In this document: piece by piece, positions 13,466 to 23,653 of the stretch
How positions within the stretch are numbered: the first letter of the stretch is position 1
How the letters are laid out: every line of letters begins with the position of its first letter
From: a virus
IMG/VR virus record: IMGVR_UViG_3300024518_005991
Span: 1 to 26,372 of that record
Length of the DNA: 26,372 nucleotides
Strand: one strand, 5' to 3'
Program-made: the position numbers and the translations under genes
Notes under the pieces: generated by a model
The model's database searches: none
What the model saw: only the letters and a program-made list of their open reading frames with translations
Told to the model about the DNA's origin: nothing

Positions 13466-16400
13466 TGGGCCGCCAGCGAGTAGCCCAGAACTCAATGAAC
13501 GTAGGCGAGCTCTCTAAGAAGATGGAGGGCAGGGCCGACATTGACAAGCACGCCAACGGCCTTCGCACCCTAGAGAATTGCTTCATCGACCCCCGCGGTG
13601 GTGTCGTCTCCCGCCCTGGCACCAAGCACGTCAAAGAGGAGATGGACAGCTCTGTCAAGGGCCGCCTCATCCCCTTCCGCTTCTCCAACACCCAGGCATA
13701 CGTCATTGAGCTGGGTAACCTGAAGGCCCGCTTCTTCAGGAACAATGCGCAGATAGAAGCTGATGACGTGGTGACCATTGCGGCTGCCGTTGACGCCACC
13801 GCGGACACCATTGAGGCCAGGGATGCCGACGCAACCGGCACCGCCGTCAGCCACAGCCTGGCCCACAACCAAGGCCCGCTCAGGCTCACCACCACCGACA
13901 CCCTTCCTGCCGGTACTGATGGCACGACGGATTATTATGTGAAGCTCCCGCAAGAGCACACATTCGTCAACACAGACATCACAGTAGGCACGGACGAGAT
14001 AGCCATAGCCGCCCACCTTATCGAGGACGGCGAGGGCCCGTACATGCTGAGGACCACGGGCGAGCTGCCCGCGGAGCTTGACACCAACGACGAGTATTTC
14101 ATCAAGACCTCAACGTCCGGGGCCAACGCCATTGAACTCGAGTTGTCGGTTGGTGGCGGGGTTGTGGATATCGTCACAGTCGGTGCAGCAGGCGGCACCC
14201 ACACCCTCTACCCCACCGACGCCTACAAGAGGCAGAAGTTCCAGCTTGCCGCAGCAGCAGATGGGGCCGCGGTAAACATCACCGACCAAGGCGTTGGCAC
14301 CCACACCCTGGGCGCAGCCCTCGGTATCACGCCAGCTGCCGAGCTAGACACCCCTTATCTCACTGCCGACCTGTACGATATCCAATTCAAGCAGCTAAAC
14401 GATGTCGTCTACATAGTCGGGGATGGTTACCCGGTCGGCAAGATCTCCCGCACCGGCCATGCCAAGTGGCAGTATGACGAGGTGACGCTGCTCGATGGCC
14501 CGTACTTCCTCGAAAGCGAGGGTGAGCTAACAGAAGGCACCACAATCACACCCTCAGCAGCCAGCGGCAACGACGATGCCGCAGCCCGCATTACCCTCAC
14601 TGCCAGCTCCGCCCTGTTCTCGGCCAGTGACATAGGCCGGCTGGTGCGGCTCGAGGATGACGCTGATGGCGATGCAGCCACTGAGGCTTGGGGCTACTGC
14701 GTAATCCGGGAGTTTGTGAGCACTACGGTCGTCCGCGTAAACATCCTTCAGGCCTTCGTGGGCACATCCGCGGCCAACAAATGGCGCATGGGCGTCTTCG
14801 GATCAGCCACCGCCACAGGCTACCCCAAGGTCATTGGCATGACGGGTGACCGTGTCTATTACGCCGGGGCCTCCGGCAGCCCCGACTCCTTCTATGGCAC
14901 CCGTGTTGGCTTGTACGAGGATATGACCCCCACAGACATAGGCGTTGACGGCAACGGTAACGTGTTCGATGACCACGCCGTCAGCTTCACGCTCCAGAAG
15001 GGCCAGGCCGATGCCATCAATTGGATCGAGACGGTCCAGTCCATGGTGGTGGGCACCAGCGATGGCATCTGGGACGTCAAGGCCAGCATCTTCCGCGACC
15101 CCATCACCCCGTCCTCCATCCAGGCCAATGCCAGTCTCGAGGACTCTGCCTCCACCGTTCAACCCGTCGTATCCGGCAGCGAGGTCGTCTACACCTCGGC
15201 CGACAAGCGCGAGGTGCTTGCCATCGCCTACGCGAACGAGACGGAGGTGTACCAGAACAAAGAGCTCACCATCAACGCCGACCACATCACCTACTCTGGC
15301 GTCCAGCAGCTTGCTAAGCAGCGCTACCCCTGGCGGGCGATCCATGCCCGGCTAGACGACGGGACCGTTGCCGTTCTCTGCTATGTGAATGAACAGGGCA
15401 TCCAGGGTTGGGGCCGCTTCATCTACGGCGCTGACGACACGTCTGCTGCCGTGGTTGAATCTCTGGCCGTCATACCCAATGCCACGGACACGGGGGATGA
15501 GCTCTGGCTGTCCGTGAAGCGTACCTTCGAGGGCTCCACCTACCGCTCCATTGAGTACATGGCGGCGCCCTGGGATGGAGAGAACGACAACATCGAAGAC
15601 GCCTACTTCCTTGATTGTGGCGTCACCGTAGACAACGGCGCCAATAGCCGCACCATGGTCCCCATCACGAACGAGATCGACTTCCTGGCCGGCGACACGG
15701 CCCATGTCGTTGCAGACGGCATCTACCGCGGCACCATTACCGTCTCTGCATCTCTTGATTTCGTAGCGGGTGATGTCAGCACGGTCAACAACGAGCTCAC
15801 CCTAGACCACTCCTCTGGCGCGACCCGCGAGAATCCTGAAGACGTGTACCCCGTGAGCTTCAGCAACTCCAACGGCGCACTGCCTGCTGGTCTCACCGCG
15901 GGCATACCCTACAAGCTGATCGAGAACACACCAGATGATTTCGAGGTCCACACCTACTGGCAGGAGTTCTCTGATGGCCACGTGGATACGGGCGCAGAGA
16001 CTATCACGCTAACAGCCCACGGCATGGCAGATGATGGTGTAGACAGCCCGATCTACTTCGTGCTCACGGCGGGACCCGTGCCGGGCTACACAGACCCCTC
16101 TGGCACCCATACGTTCAGCCTGGGTGTAAAGTATTGGGCCAACATCCAAGACGCCAACACAATCAAGATCTCCCTTACCCAGGGTGGCTCCACGCTGAAC
16201 CTCACCACCGCCGGCTCTGGCACCTGGCACATCATCACCCCCAACCTGGCCCGGGTCACCGTATCCGACACCGGCTCCGGCACTCACCACCTCAACTACG
16301 GCGCCTATCTGGATCGAATCACTGACACGGTCCATGTCGGCCTCTACGCCAATCGCAACCTCGAGCCGTTCCAGCCATCACCTCCAGACCGAGCAGGCAG

Positions 16401-16671
16401 CACAGAGGGGGCACTCATCAAGCAGGCCCACTCGTACCTCCGGGTCCTCAATACGTCCTCATTCAAGATCGGCCCCGACTCCGACAGCCTTTCCCCTGTG
16501 GAGTTCGAGGAGAATACATTCGACACCCAGGAGCCGCCCGAGAGCGGGATCAAGGATGTGCAGGTGGAGACAGGCTGGTCACGCCGGCCATCTATCTACA
16601 TCCAGCAAGACGAGCCGCTGCCGTTCTTCATCCTTGGCCTCATCGCAGACATCAGGAACAGCGACAAATGA
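13465..16671 (+). CDS. Tail tubular protein B, T7 gp12-like nozzle, with extra inserted modules
   Basis: 1068 aa, much longer than T7 gp12 (794 aa). The N-terminus has the family signature: MNVGELSKKMEGRADIDKHA, GLRTLENCFIDPRGGVVSRPGT, then FRFSNTQAYVIELGN and KARFFRNNAQ. The middle has TGYPKVIGMTGDRVYYAGAS and WIETVQSMVVGTSDGIW, also typical of nozzle proteins. The extra length lies in two blocks of Ig-like beta modules, about residues 100-285 and 760-930, each with repeated H-x-x-x-x-G-x-G-P...LPA...Y...G-THTL patterns. The protein forms the hexameric tail nozzle that opens on DNA ejection. It is coupled to tail tubular A and, via ATGA, to the gp13-like gene. Confidence 0.9.
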   Translation: MGRQRVAQNSMNVGELSKKMEGRADIDKHANGLRTLENCFIDPRGGVVSRPGTKHVKEEMDSSVKGRLIPFRFSNTQAYVIELGNLKARFFRNNAQIEADDVVTIAAAVDATADTIEARDADATGTAVSHSLAHNQGPLRLTTTDTLPAGTDGTTDYYVKLPQEHTFVNTDITVGTDEIAIAAHLIEDGEGPYMLRTTGELPAELDTNDEYFIKTSTSGANAIELELSVGGGVVDIVTVGAAGGTHTLYPTDAYKRQKFQLAAAADGAAVNITDQGVGTHTLGAALGITPAAELDTPYLTADLYDIQFKQLNDVVYIVGDGYPVGKISRTGHAKWQYDEVTLLDGPYFLESEGELTEGTTITPSAASGNDDAAARITLTASSALFSASDIGRLVRLEDDADGDAATEAWGYCVIREFVSTTVVRVNILQAFVGTSAANKWRMGVFGSATATGYPKVIGMTGDRVYYAGASGSPDSFYGTRVGLYEDMTPTDIGVDGNGNVFDDHAVSFTLQKGQADAINWIETVQSMVVGTSDGIWDVKASIFRDPITPSSIQANASLEDSASTVQPVVSGSEVVYTSADKREVLAIAYANETEVYQNKELTINADHITYSGVQQLAKQRYPWRAIHARLDDGTVAVLCYVNEQGIQGWGRFIYGADDTSAAVVESLAVIPNATDTGDELWLSVKRTFEGSTYRSIEYMAAPWDGENDNIEDAYFLDCGVTVDNGANSRTMVPITNEIDFLAGDTAHVVADGIYRGTITVSASLDFVAGDVSTVNNELTLDHSSGATRENPEDVYPVSFSNSNGALPAGLTAGIPYKLIENTPDDFEVHTYWQEFSDGHVDTGAETITLTAHGMADDGVDSPIYFVLTAGPVPGYTDPSGTHTFSLGVKYWANIQDANTIKISLTQGGSTLNLTTAGSGTWHIITPNLARVTVSDTGSGTHHLNYGAYLDRITDTVHVGLYANRNLEPFQPSPPDRAGSTEGALIKQAHSYLRVLNTSSFKIGPDSDSLSPVEFEENTFDTQEPPESGIKDVQVETGWSRRPSIYIQQDEPLPFFILGLIADIRNSDK

Positions 16672-17117
16672 TACTCCCCTGCACACGCGAGCACCTGCTC
16701 GAGATAAACGAAGACCTGCAACAGTCCCAGATCGACGAGGCATTCGACAGCCGCCTGCTTGTCACAGACGAGGAGTGGCTGAATAGCTGGGCCCGCAGCG
16801 TTGTGGTAGATGGCAAGGTGGTGGCCTGCATGGGGATCGGCCCGCTCTGGGAGGGGGTTGGCCAGGCATGGGCCCTGATCTCACGCGAGGGCTTCGAGAG
16901 GCACGGGGTCGCCATAGGCCGCCACGCACGCCGCCTACTTGCAATGGCCCTTGATGACGGGTACTTCAACCGCATACAGGCCACAGCAGTTGAAACCCAC
17001 CCCCGCCACCGGGAGTGGTTGCGGTCCATGGGCTTCACCTGCGAGACGCCCAACGGGATGAAGTGCTACGCGCCCCACACCCATAGCACTTCGTTTCTAT
17101 ACTCGAGGCACAACTAA
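16668..17117 (+). CDS. gp13-like internal virion/assembly protein with GNAT-type fold
   Basis: 149 aa, comparable with T7 gp13 (138 aa), and in the gp13 place between gp12- and gp14-like genes. The pattern is that of the acetyltransferase-like gp13 family (formerly DUF2833, as I recall). A strand pair reads VVVDGKVVACMGIGPLWEG then AWALISREGF, followed by a helix with GRHARRLLAMALDDG, then IQATAVETHPRHREWLRSMG. The last part matches the usual 'N/H-x-x-S/H-x-x-W/F-L-x-x-x-G-F' end of the GNAT fold. The acetyl-CoA loop is not well preserved, so a structural or assembly role is more likely than catalysis. Start ATG 16668 overlaps the preceding TGA. Confidence 0.75.
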   Translation: MILPCTREHLLEINEDLQQSQIDEAFDSRLLVTDEEWLNSWARSVVVDGKVVACMGIGPLWEGVGQAWALISREGFERHGVAIGRHARRLLAMALDDGYFNRIQATAVETHPRHREWLRSMGFTCETPNGMKCYAPHTHSTSFLYSRHN

Positions 17118-17533
17118 TGGGACCGGAAGTTCTAGCGCTATCAGCAACCCTCTTCTCGGCCGTGTCTTCCGTGGGCATGGGCATTGCCGGAATGAGCCAA
17201 GCCAAGAATGCCGCCTCCGCCCAACGAGACGAGGCCAGGCGGCAAGAAGAACTCCGCATCCAAGACCTCGAGCGCCAGCGCAAGGAAATGCAGGGCGCGT
17301 TCATCGCACAGGCCGGTATGAGCGGGGCCGGCGGCACTTCCCGCGCCGACATCCTGGGGCAGATGGGCAGGGACACCCTCGAGAACATCCAGCGAGTCCG
17401 GGCCCAGACTGATGTCACCTTGGCCAGCATTAAGGCAGACCAGAGCTCTGCAACCATCGGTGGCGTAGGCACGCTGCTGGGCGGGATTGCTACCGCTGCT
17501 GGCGGTGTTGCTGATTATGAGGCGGCTACCTGA
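17117..17533 (+). CDS. gp14-like internal virion protein
   Basis: 138 aa, shorter than T7 gp14 (196 aa). The N-terminus is a hydrophobic Ala/Gly-rich helix (LSATLFSAVSSVGMGIAG), then a charged helix (RRQEELRIQDLERQRKEMQ). A conserved FIAQAGMSGAGGTSRADI follows, which fits the gp14-type pattern of a small Gly/Ala loop with 'G-x-x-G-x-S'. The C-terminus is a second hydrophobic Gly-rich segment (IGGVGTLLGGIATAAGGVA). In T7 this protein is ejected into the outer membrane to form part of the DNA channel. It is coupled by 1-bp overlaps to both neighbours. Confidence 0.75.
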   Translation: MGPEVLALSATLFSAVSSVGMGIAGMSQAKNAASAQRDEARRQEELRIQDLERQRKEMQGAFIAQAGMSGAGGTSRADILGQMGRDTLENIQRVRAQTDVTLASIKADQSSATIGGVGTLLGGIATAAGGVADYEAAT

Positions 17534-19716
17534 TGCCCCGCGTGCCTAGCAGAATCCCCATCATCGACCCCGGTAGTGCGGTTGGGCCCGGTGCTAATCA
17601 GGCCACAGCCGGGCTGACACGCCTAAACCAGGGGCTTCAGCAACTGGGCGGCACCATCGCTGCCATTGCGCAGGCTCGTGTGGTGGACGCTGCGGAGCTC
17701 GAACTCATCCGCATGCAAAGCGACTACATGGCCGGGGTTGATGAGATTGAGCGGGATCTGAAGGATGAAGGGTTCACGGTAAAGGGTCGTGAACAGGCCA
17801 GCAAGAAGAACGAGGAGCTGCGCGATCGCGTGCTCGGCAGCACGGATAGCGGCCTTGCCCGAACAAAGTTCAAGAAGACATCGCTTGACATGCAGGGTCG
17901 AGCAAATATACGGATCGCCAACCAGGACCATCAGAATTTTGTCGTGGCGCGCAGGGGGCAAGAGGCGCGGGCCGTTGAGGGGCTGACAACAGTTGCCATG
18001 TCTGCCACTACCGAACGGGAATACCAGGAGGCCGTTGACCTGATAGCCGGGGCCCTACTGAACAGCCCCGTCCGCACACCACTAGAAGCCGATGCGGCAT
18101 TCAAGGCCGCAATGATGACAATCGATACGCGCAAACTAGACGCGGCACTGATGGGGACCACCACAGAAATCCGAGACGCCCTACAGCAGATGGAGGAAGG
18201 GGAGTTCGAGAACCTACCGCCCGAGGAGTCGGACAAATACAAGAAGCTCCTAGTTAACCAGCTCAGCGCGGTGGAGCAGGGCGAGCTGGAGGTTCGTATT
18301 GACGCGGACATAGATGCGGGCCGCTTCGCGAATGCACGCGCCACCATCCCCGAGATTGACGCCCGCCAGGAGCTGAGAAGGGATGATGCCAGGTGGATTT
18401 CTGCCGCAAAGGCAACGGCACTCAAGAGGAAGATCGGCGACGCCGGTAATGCGCACGACGAAAAGGGCCTAAGCCTATTTCGTGCAACAATGAGGGTGCA
18501 GAACAAGGAGGCGTGTTTCGCCAGAGATCCCGAGTGCAAGAAGGACGCGAGTCTTTGGTATGACACCAAGCTGGCCCAGGCAGGCTACGCCAAGCACGAT
18601 CCACGCAACATAGACTTCGCGCTGGAACACATAGACGCGGTGGGGTTCCCGCCGGATTCTGCGCTAAACGAGCTAGCCGCTGGGCTCGCGTCATCAAGCG
18701 ACCAGCACCTCCTTGCCTCCACCGTTTCCTATCGCAAGCTTCTCAATGTCGCGCCCGTTTACGAGGACATCATTGGCAAGGGGGTGGCCGCACTAGCCAT
18801 AGAAACAGAAAAGCTCATGACGGCACACGGCACAAATCACGACCCGGCCAACCCCGCCAACATCGCGCTTGCCAAAGAGGCCAGAGCGGTGCTGCTGCCA
18901 ACTGGTGCAGAGGGGCTGGCAGAAAGAGATAGGCGAGAACGGGCGTATGTGGATAACGCAGACACGTACTTGGCCAACGGGATTCAGGCCGTGGAGGATG
19001 CCTTTGATCCAAGCTGGCGACATCTCGTTGCCGACATCGAGCCCAATGACCCCATCGCCACTGATATAGCCACGCTGCTCCACTCCTACATCCTGTTGCA
19101 TGGCAACGAGGAGGCCGCATATAAGCACATGGTCGACACGATCAAGGCCACTCACGCCTACACCAACATCGGGACCAAGAATGGCGAATGGGGATACCAA
19201 AAGCACGGCGTTCGCCTATATCACCCGCAAGGCGGAGATGGCGAGTGGATAACAAAGCAGCTCGCAGCCGATGTGTTTAAGAAGTCGGTTGGCGACCTAA
19301 CACAGGACAATATCGATGAGGCAGCCAAGCTGGAACTCACGATAGATCGCACAACACTGGAGGGGCCCAAGGACGGGTATCGCTGGTTCATTCAGGAACG
19401 CGACGAGGAAACGGGGCTCCCGCTGCCGAAGACCTTTGCTGATGGGGAGATAATCCCCACCTTCTATCCAGACTACGGCCTGACCAAAGAAGCAGAAGAG
19501 GCAGCAACCATCAAGGCTCGCAATGATGCAAAGGCCGCAGAGATAGGCAAGTCATATGAGGGTTCCGACTTTAAGAACGATGTCGCATGGTCTGCCATGC
19601 AGGGACGGGTTGCCAGGGCCAAGGCAGAGACGCGAACAGATGAACAGATTGAGGCCGACACCAATAGGCGGGAACAGGCCAGCCGTCATGGCTTCGGCTC
19701 GATAGCGGGTAGGTAA
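17533..19716 (+). CDS. gp15-like internal core protein
   Basis: 727 aa, close to T7 gp15 (747 aa), and in the same place. Predicted almost wholly helical. After a Pro-rich start (MPRVPSRIPIIDPGSAVGPG) comes a helix LTRLNQGLQQLGGTIAAIAQ, then KFKKTSLDMQGRANIRIANQ and other long charged helices, and a C-terminal region starting GRVARAKAETRTDEQIEADT. No enzymatic motif was seen. In T7, gp15 is part of the head core and moves into the host periplasm to form the ejection tube with gp16. Sequence likeness to T7 is not obvious, so this call rests on length, composition and order. Confidence 0.7.
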   Translation: MPRVPSRIPIIDPGSAVGPGANQATAGLTRLNQGLQQLGGTIAAIAQARVVDAAELELIRMQSDYMAGVDEIERDLKDEGFTVKGREQASKKNEELRDRVLGSTDSGLARTKFKKTSLDMQGRANIRIANQDHQNFVVARRGQEARAVEGLTTVAMSATTEREYQEAVDLIAGALLNSPVRTPLEADAAFKAAMMTIDTRKLDAALMGTTTEIRDALQQMEEGEFENLPPEESDKYKKLLVNQLSAVEQGELEVRIDADIDAGRFANARATIPEIDARQELRRDDARWISAAKATALKRKIGDAGNAHDEKGLSLFRATMRVQNKEACFARDPECKKDASLWYDTKLAQAGYAKHDPRNIDFALEHIDAVGFPPDSALNELAAGLASSSDQHLLASTVSYRKLLNVAPVYEDIIGKGVAALAIETEKLMTAHGTNHDPANPANIALAKEARAVLLPTGAEGLAERDRRERAYVDNADTYLANGIQAVEDAFDPSWRHLVADIEPNDPIATDIATLLHSYILLHGNEEAAYKHMVDTIKATHAYTNIGTKNGEWGYQKHGVRLYHPQGGDGEWITKQLAADVFKKSVGDLTQDNIDEAAKLELTIDRTTLEGPKDGYRWFIQERDEETGLPLPKTFADGEIIPTFYPDYGLTKEAEEAATIKARNDAKAAEIGKSYEGSDFKNDVAWSAMQGRVARAKAETRTDEQIEADTNRREQASRHGFGSIAGR

Positions 19717-19723
19717 CAGCAAG

Positions 19724-22700
19724 GTGGCACCCCTTTCAACTCCCAGGGTTCTAATCCCCGAAACGGACGCACCGCCGCCCGAAGCCACGGCTACGATTGA
19801 GGCCCCCGTTGTCGAGGCACCGGCCGAGGCCGCACCGGAAGAACCCGCCGGGGCACCGGGGGCAACACCCGAGACAGCGCCAGCCACCGAAGAAGAGGCC
19901 CCGGTACAGGTGGGGGCTCGCGAGAAGACACATGCAGAAATTCACGGCCCCTCACATCTTGACATAGCCAAGGCAGCGTTCCAGCGTGAGAACACCCTGG
20001 TCAGCGGGATAACCAGGATCTACGAAACGGCTGCCATGACACACGATGTCGACCCGGACTTCGTTATCAGCGATCGCGTTAAGGGAACCATCCTCGAACT
20101 CGAAGAGTTCTCGAGGTTCCAGTACGGCGTGGAGAATGAGCACGACTTTGCAATCGTAGAAGCCAGGCTCATGCGCGAGTACAACCAAACCCAAACCCTC
20201 GCCAACGCGGGCTGGGAAGGGTTCGCGCTGCAACTGGCTGCTGGGTTCGCTGACCCAGTGAACTTCATCCCTGTTGGTGGCGTTGCCATACGCGGGGCAA
20301 GGCTGGGCAAGACCGTGCTCGGCGGGGCCAAGACCGCAGTGAGGGCGGGCGTTCTCTCCACCGCCGTTTCCGAGGGTGTGCTCCATGTCTCGCAAGACAC
20401 GCGCACGGGTAAAGAAAGCGTCATGAACCTGGGCGGGGCCGTGATACTGGGCGGCATTCTCGGTGGGTCCGCGGCCGGCATCGGCAGATTCTATCGTGTC
20501 CGTAAGGGAACAGACACCCCGGTCTACGATCCGGGCGGCACAGTCGGCCGGGAGGCCACGGATGCCGAAGTGACCAAGATGATCGGTGACGACATCGTTG
20601 CCAGCATGGACACGTCACGCCACATGGGCGGCCTCGATGATGAGATCGAGCTCACTTCCAATTCCTACTATGAAGCCGAAGACGTGCTCGACCTTACCCC
20701 GATAGACGACTCGCTTGGCACTATCAAGCATGAGGATGTGATAACCGGCGAGCTGATCGAGTCCCCGATGACCCCGGCCCTAGCAGAGCTCGAGCCCTCT
20801 CTCGGCATGGCCAAGCTGGGGGCCATGCTCAATGTCAGCCCGATGCTGCGGATCTTCGCGCTGCGCAGGAACCCATGGGCCAGGCGCCTTGCCGGCTCGA
20901 TGTTCGAAATGTCTGCCAAGTTCAGTGACGAGGTTCTGGCCCCGGGCGGCGCTATGCAGACAAGGGCGAAGAACCAGCAATGGACCCTGATTGAAACACG
21001 TAAGGCCCGCGTATCGTCCTTCGCTGATTACAAGACCCGCCTCGGCAAGGAGGGCCAGCCCCCGGACGGCCGCCTCTCCGAACGGGAATTTGGTGAGGAC
21101 ATCTTCATTGCCATAGACAATGGCAACGTGGTGCCGGACTGGCGCGGACCCAGGTCGCAGGCGGCCAAAGCGGAAATAGAGCAAGCCGCCAAGGTATACA
21201 CAGATCTCGGATACGCTCCGTACACCAAGCGGCTAGAGGGTGTTGAGCGAATACAGAAGGGCTGGACAAAGGACCACTCAGAAGCATACGCGCCCCATAT
21301 GTGGGACCGGCATGAGGTGGAACACGGTGTGCTGCCGGACGGCAGAAAGTTCGATGACGTTGCCGCGGAGGAGATTCGGCGAGACATTGCCGGAGACGTT
21401 GCAAAGTACAATGAAGAGAACGCTGTACATAAGAGCCAGCTTCGCCACGATCAGGGCGAGCTGAACAAGTCCAAGACCGAACTACGGAAGGCCCAGAACG
21501 AACACAAGCGCAATAACGCAGCCGCGGAGAAGCTGGGCCGGACAGACACACCGGAAAAGCTTACGGCCCAGGAGGCCAGGACCCGGGCCGAACGTGATGC
21601 GCTTCGCAAGGCACATCAGGAAGACAGCCGGGCCCTATCTCGAGCTATGGCCAAGAAGACGAACAAGCCCACCCCGGAGGAGCTCGCCACACTACGGGCC
21701 CGTGCTGGTGCGTCAAAGAAGGCATGGCAGAAAAAGCGCGCCGAAAACACCAGGGACAAGACTCGCCTCGAGAAGCGGGCCCGGCTGAAGGAAGAGGCAG
21801 AGATCAAGGCGGCCCAGGCCAAGAGCGCGGAGAACGTAAAGACGCTCAAGGCCAAGGTGCGAGAACAAGAGGGCGGCATCACCGCCACCCGGAACAAGTT
21901 CAACAAGGCCCACGAAGACACGTTCAAGACCATGCCAAACGAGGACGGGATCAAGATCCGCGTGGGTCAGATGAAAGACCACATCCTTGGCGAGTCACCG
22001 GAGCGCATACCCAGCTCCCGCATCGCGAACGCAGGCCCGCACACGAACCACATGGGCACCCGGACTGTCCGCTGGGGCATGGAGCAGAAGAGCCCCTGGC
22101 TCATCAAGGATCCCGACGTGGTGCTCGAGTCGCAGCACCGTACGATGGCATTCGACATTGAACTCCTCGAGAAGTTCGGCTCCACCAAGCCCGAGGATTG
22201 GGCCATGTGGAAATACATGACCGACTGGTACGACGAGGCAGCCGCTGCCGCACCCAACGTGAAGGCGCGCAAGCGCATAATGAAGGACAAGGAAAACGAG
22301 ATATACGACATCACCGGGATGCTTGCGATGGCCCGCGGTCGCGGTGGCCTGGCCTCCAACGGCAGATGGGAGCGGGCCCTGAAGGTCGTGCGCCAGTTTA
22401 AGAGCGCCACCTCTATGGGCCGCATCGTCTTCTCCTCGATCTCTGACCCTGCCCGTATCACAATGACGCAGGGTGTTGTCAGGACATTCGGCGGCACCGT
22501 CAAGGTGCTGGCTGGCGGGATGAAGCACATCGAGGGTGATGTGAAGATGGTTTCGCTTGCCGTCGACAAGACGCTCATGGAACGCATGGCCGCGATGATG
22601 GATGTTGGCACGGATTTCGGCCAAAATGCGGGCAAGTTCTCCCAAGCCGGCGACTGGATGGCTACCACGTCAATGAAATATTTCGGCGGCAACCATTGGA

Positions 22701-23653
22701 ACGCTGGCGTCAAGACCCTCACCGGCAATGTACTCCAGCCCCGGTTCATCAAAAACGTTCGCTCATGGGGTAGGGGCACGCTTAGCAGAAGCGAGCTGAG
22801 GTATATGAAGGGTCTCAATATCAATGAGAAGATGCTTGACCTAATGGCCGAGCAGGTTTCAATCCATTCCCCCAAGAAAACATTCTGGGACGTGGGCCGC
22901 GTGGATCTCTGGGCAGAAAGCGGGCCGAAGGGCATAGAGGCGCAGGTCGCCTGGAACGCGGGCATGCGCAAGGCCGTTGACACAATCATCGTCACACCCA
23001 CGGTCGGCGACCTCCCGCTTGCGATTTCCTACGGGCCGAAGAGCGCAGAGCTCAAGACCATCTTCCTGTTCAAGTCCTTCCTCCTGGCCTCCCATGCGCG
23101 CGTCATTGTCCCAATGGCCCAGTCGTTTGCCATGGTGGGACGCGGTGGTGCCGGTGACGCAGCAGCACATCTATTCGGTGTAGCCAATGCTGTGGGATTG
23201 GGGATGTTGGGATATGCCCTGGCAGAGCTGGCGGCTGGCCGGGAGGTGGAGTGGGGCAACCTCCCCAAGTTGGTAGCAGAGGGCGTAGATCGTAGTGGCG
23301 CTATCCCGTACCTGATGCAGGAGCCCATGAATATGCTGGACCGCATCTTCCCCGTCTACGAAAACGTACTTGGCATATCCAGCAACAGCAGGTATGCCAA
23401 TAGGAACATGGCCTCAACGCTAATGGGCCCAGCATCGGGAACCTTCTTCTCGGACATCCCGCGCCTCGGTGGTGCCACCGTGCGGGGCGTTATGGGCGAG
23501 AAGCCTACAAGGGAAGAGTTCCGCCTTGTACGTAGAAACATCCCCTTCAACCAGACCTTCTATCTCCAGAACGGAGTGAACTTCCTCGAAGAACAGGCCG
23601 CAGACGCACTGGGCCTGAGAAGCAGCAAGTCCCGCGGAAAGGCATCACTATGA
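19724..23653 (+). CDS. gp16-like large internal virion protein (ejection motor/channel), no transglycosylase domain seen
   Basis: 1309 aa, almost the length of T7 gp16 (1318 aa). Residues 1-70 are Pro/Ala/Glu-rich and disordered. Residues 165-255 are a hydrophobic Gly/Ala-rich membrane-active region (EGFALQLAAGFADPVNFIPV, later NLGGAVILGGILGGSAAG). Residues 565-735 are an uncommonly long Lys/Glu/Arg/Ala coiled coil. The C-terminal third has WNAGVKTLTGNV, SIHSPKKTFWD, LKTIFLFKSFLLASHARVI and a hydrophobic HLFGVANAVGLGMLGYALAE, as in other podovirus core proteins. I see no soluble lytic transglycosylase motif, which T7 gp16 has near its N-terminus. The start is GTG 19724; AGGTAA lies about 10 bases upstream. 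It overlaps the fibre-anchor gene by 4 bp. Confidence 0.8.
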   Translation: MAPLSTPRVLIPETDAPPPEATATIEAPVVEAPAEAAPEEPAGAPGATPETAPATEEEAPVQVGAREKTHAEIHGPSHLDIAKAAFQRENTLVSGITRIYETAAMTHDVDPDFVISDRVKGTILELEEFSRFQYGVENEHDFAIVEARLMREYNQTQTLANAGWEGFALQLAAGFADPVNFIPVGGVAIRGARLGKTVLGGAKTAVRAGVLSTAVSEGVLHVSQDTRTGKESVMNLGGAVILGGILGGSAAGIGRFYRVRKGTDTPVYDPGGTVGREATDAEVTKMIGDDIVASMDTSRHMGGLDDEIELTSNSYYEAEDVLDLTPIDDSLGTIKHEDVITGELIESPMTPALAELEPSLGMAKLGAMLNVSPMLRIFALRRNPWARRLAGSMFEMSAKFSDEVLAPGGAMQTRAKNQQWTLIETRKARVSSFADYKTRLGKEGQPPDGRLSEREFGEDIFIAIDNGNVVPDWRGPRSQAAKAEIEQAAKVYTDLGYAPYTKRLEGVERIQKGWTKDHSEAYAPHMWDRHEVEHGVLPDGRKFDDVAAEEIRRDIAGDVAKYNEENAVHKSQLRHDQGELNKSKTELRKAQNEHKRNNAAAEKLGRTDTPEKLTAQEARTRAERDALRKAHQEDSRALSRAMAKKTNKPTPEELATLRARAGASKKAWQKKRAENTRDKTRLEKRARLKEEAEIKAAQAKSAENVKTLKAKVREQEGGITATRNKFNKAHEDTFKTMPNEDGIKIRVGQMKDHILGESPERIPSSRIANAGPHTNHMGTRTVRWGMEQKSPWLIKDPDVVLESQHRTMAFDIELLEKFGSTKPEDWAMWKYMTDWYDEAAAAAPNVKARKRIMKDKENEIYDITGMLAMARGRGGLASNGRWERALKVVRQFKSATSMGRIVFSSISDPARITMTQGVVRTFGGTVKVLAGGMKHIEGDVKMVSLAVDKTLMERMAAMMDVGTDFGQNAGKFSQAGDWMATTSMKYFGGNHWNAGVKTLTGNVLQPRFIKNVRSWGRGTLSRSELRYMKGLNINEKMLDLMAEQVSIHSPKKTFWDVGRVDLWAESGPKGIEAQVAWNAGMRKAVDTIIVTPTVGDLPLAISYGPKSAELKTIFLFKSFLLASHARVIVPMAQSFAMVGRGGAGDAAAHLFGVANAVGLGMLGYALAELAAGREVEWGNLPKLVAEGVDRSGAIPYLMQEPMNMLDRIFPVYENVLGISSNSRYANRNMASTLMGPASGTFFSDIPRLGGATVRGVMGEKPTREEFRLVRRNIPFNQTFYLQNGVNFLEEQAADALGLRSSKSRGKASL

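Noticed and set aside
20395-20450. GKES string in the gp16-like protein as a transglycosylase site
   Set aside because: The context after it is a hydrophobic Gly-rich membrane segment, not the lysozyme-like fold pattern with the downstream Gly-Leu-Met/Gln-Tyr-type motifs.
21967-23001. 344-codon open frame on the minus strand
   Set aside because: Antisense shadow of the gp16-like gene; Ser/Arg/Pro-rich product with no domain.
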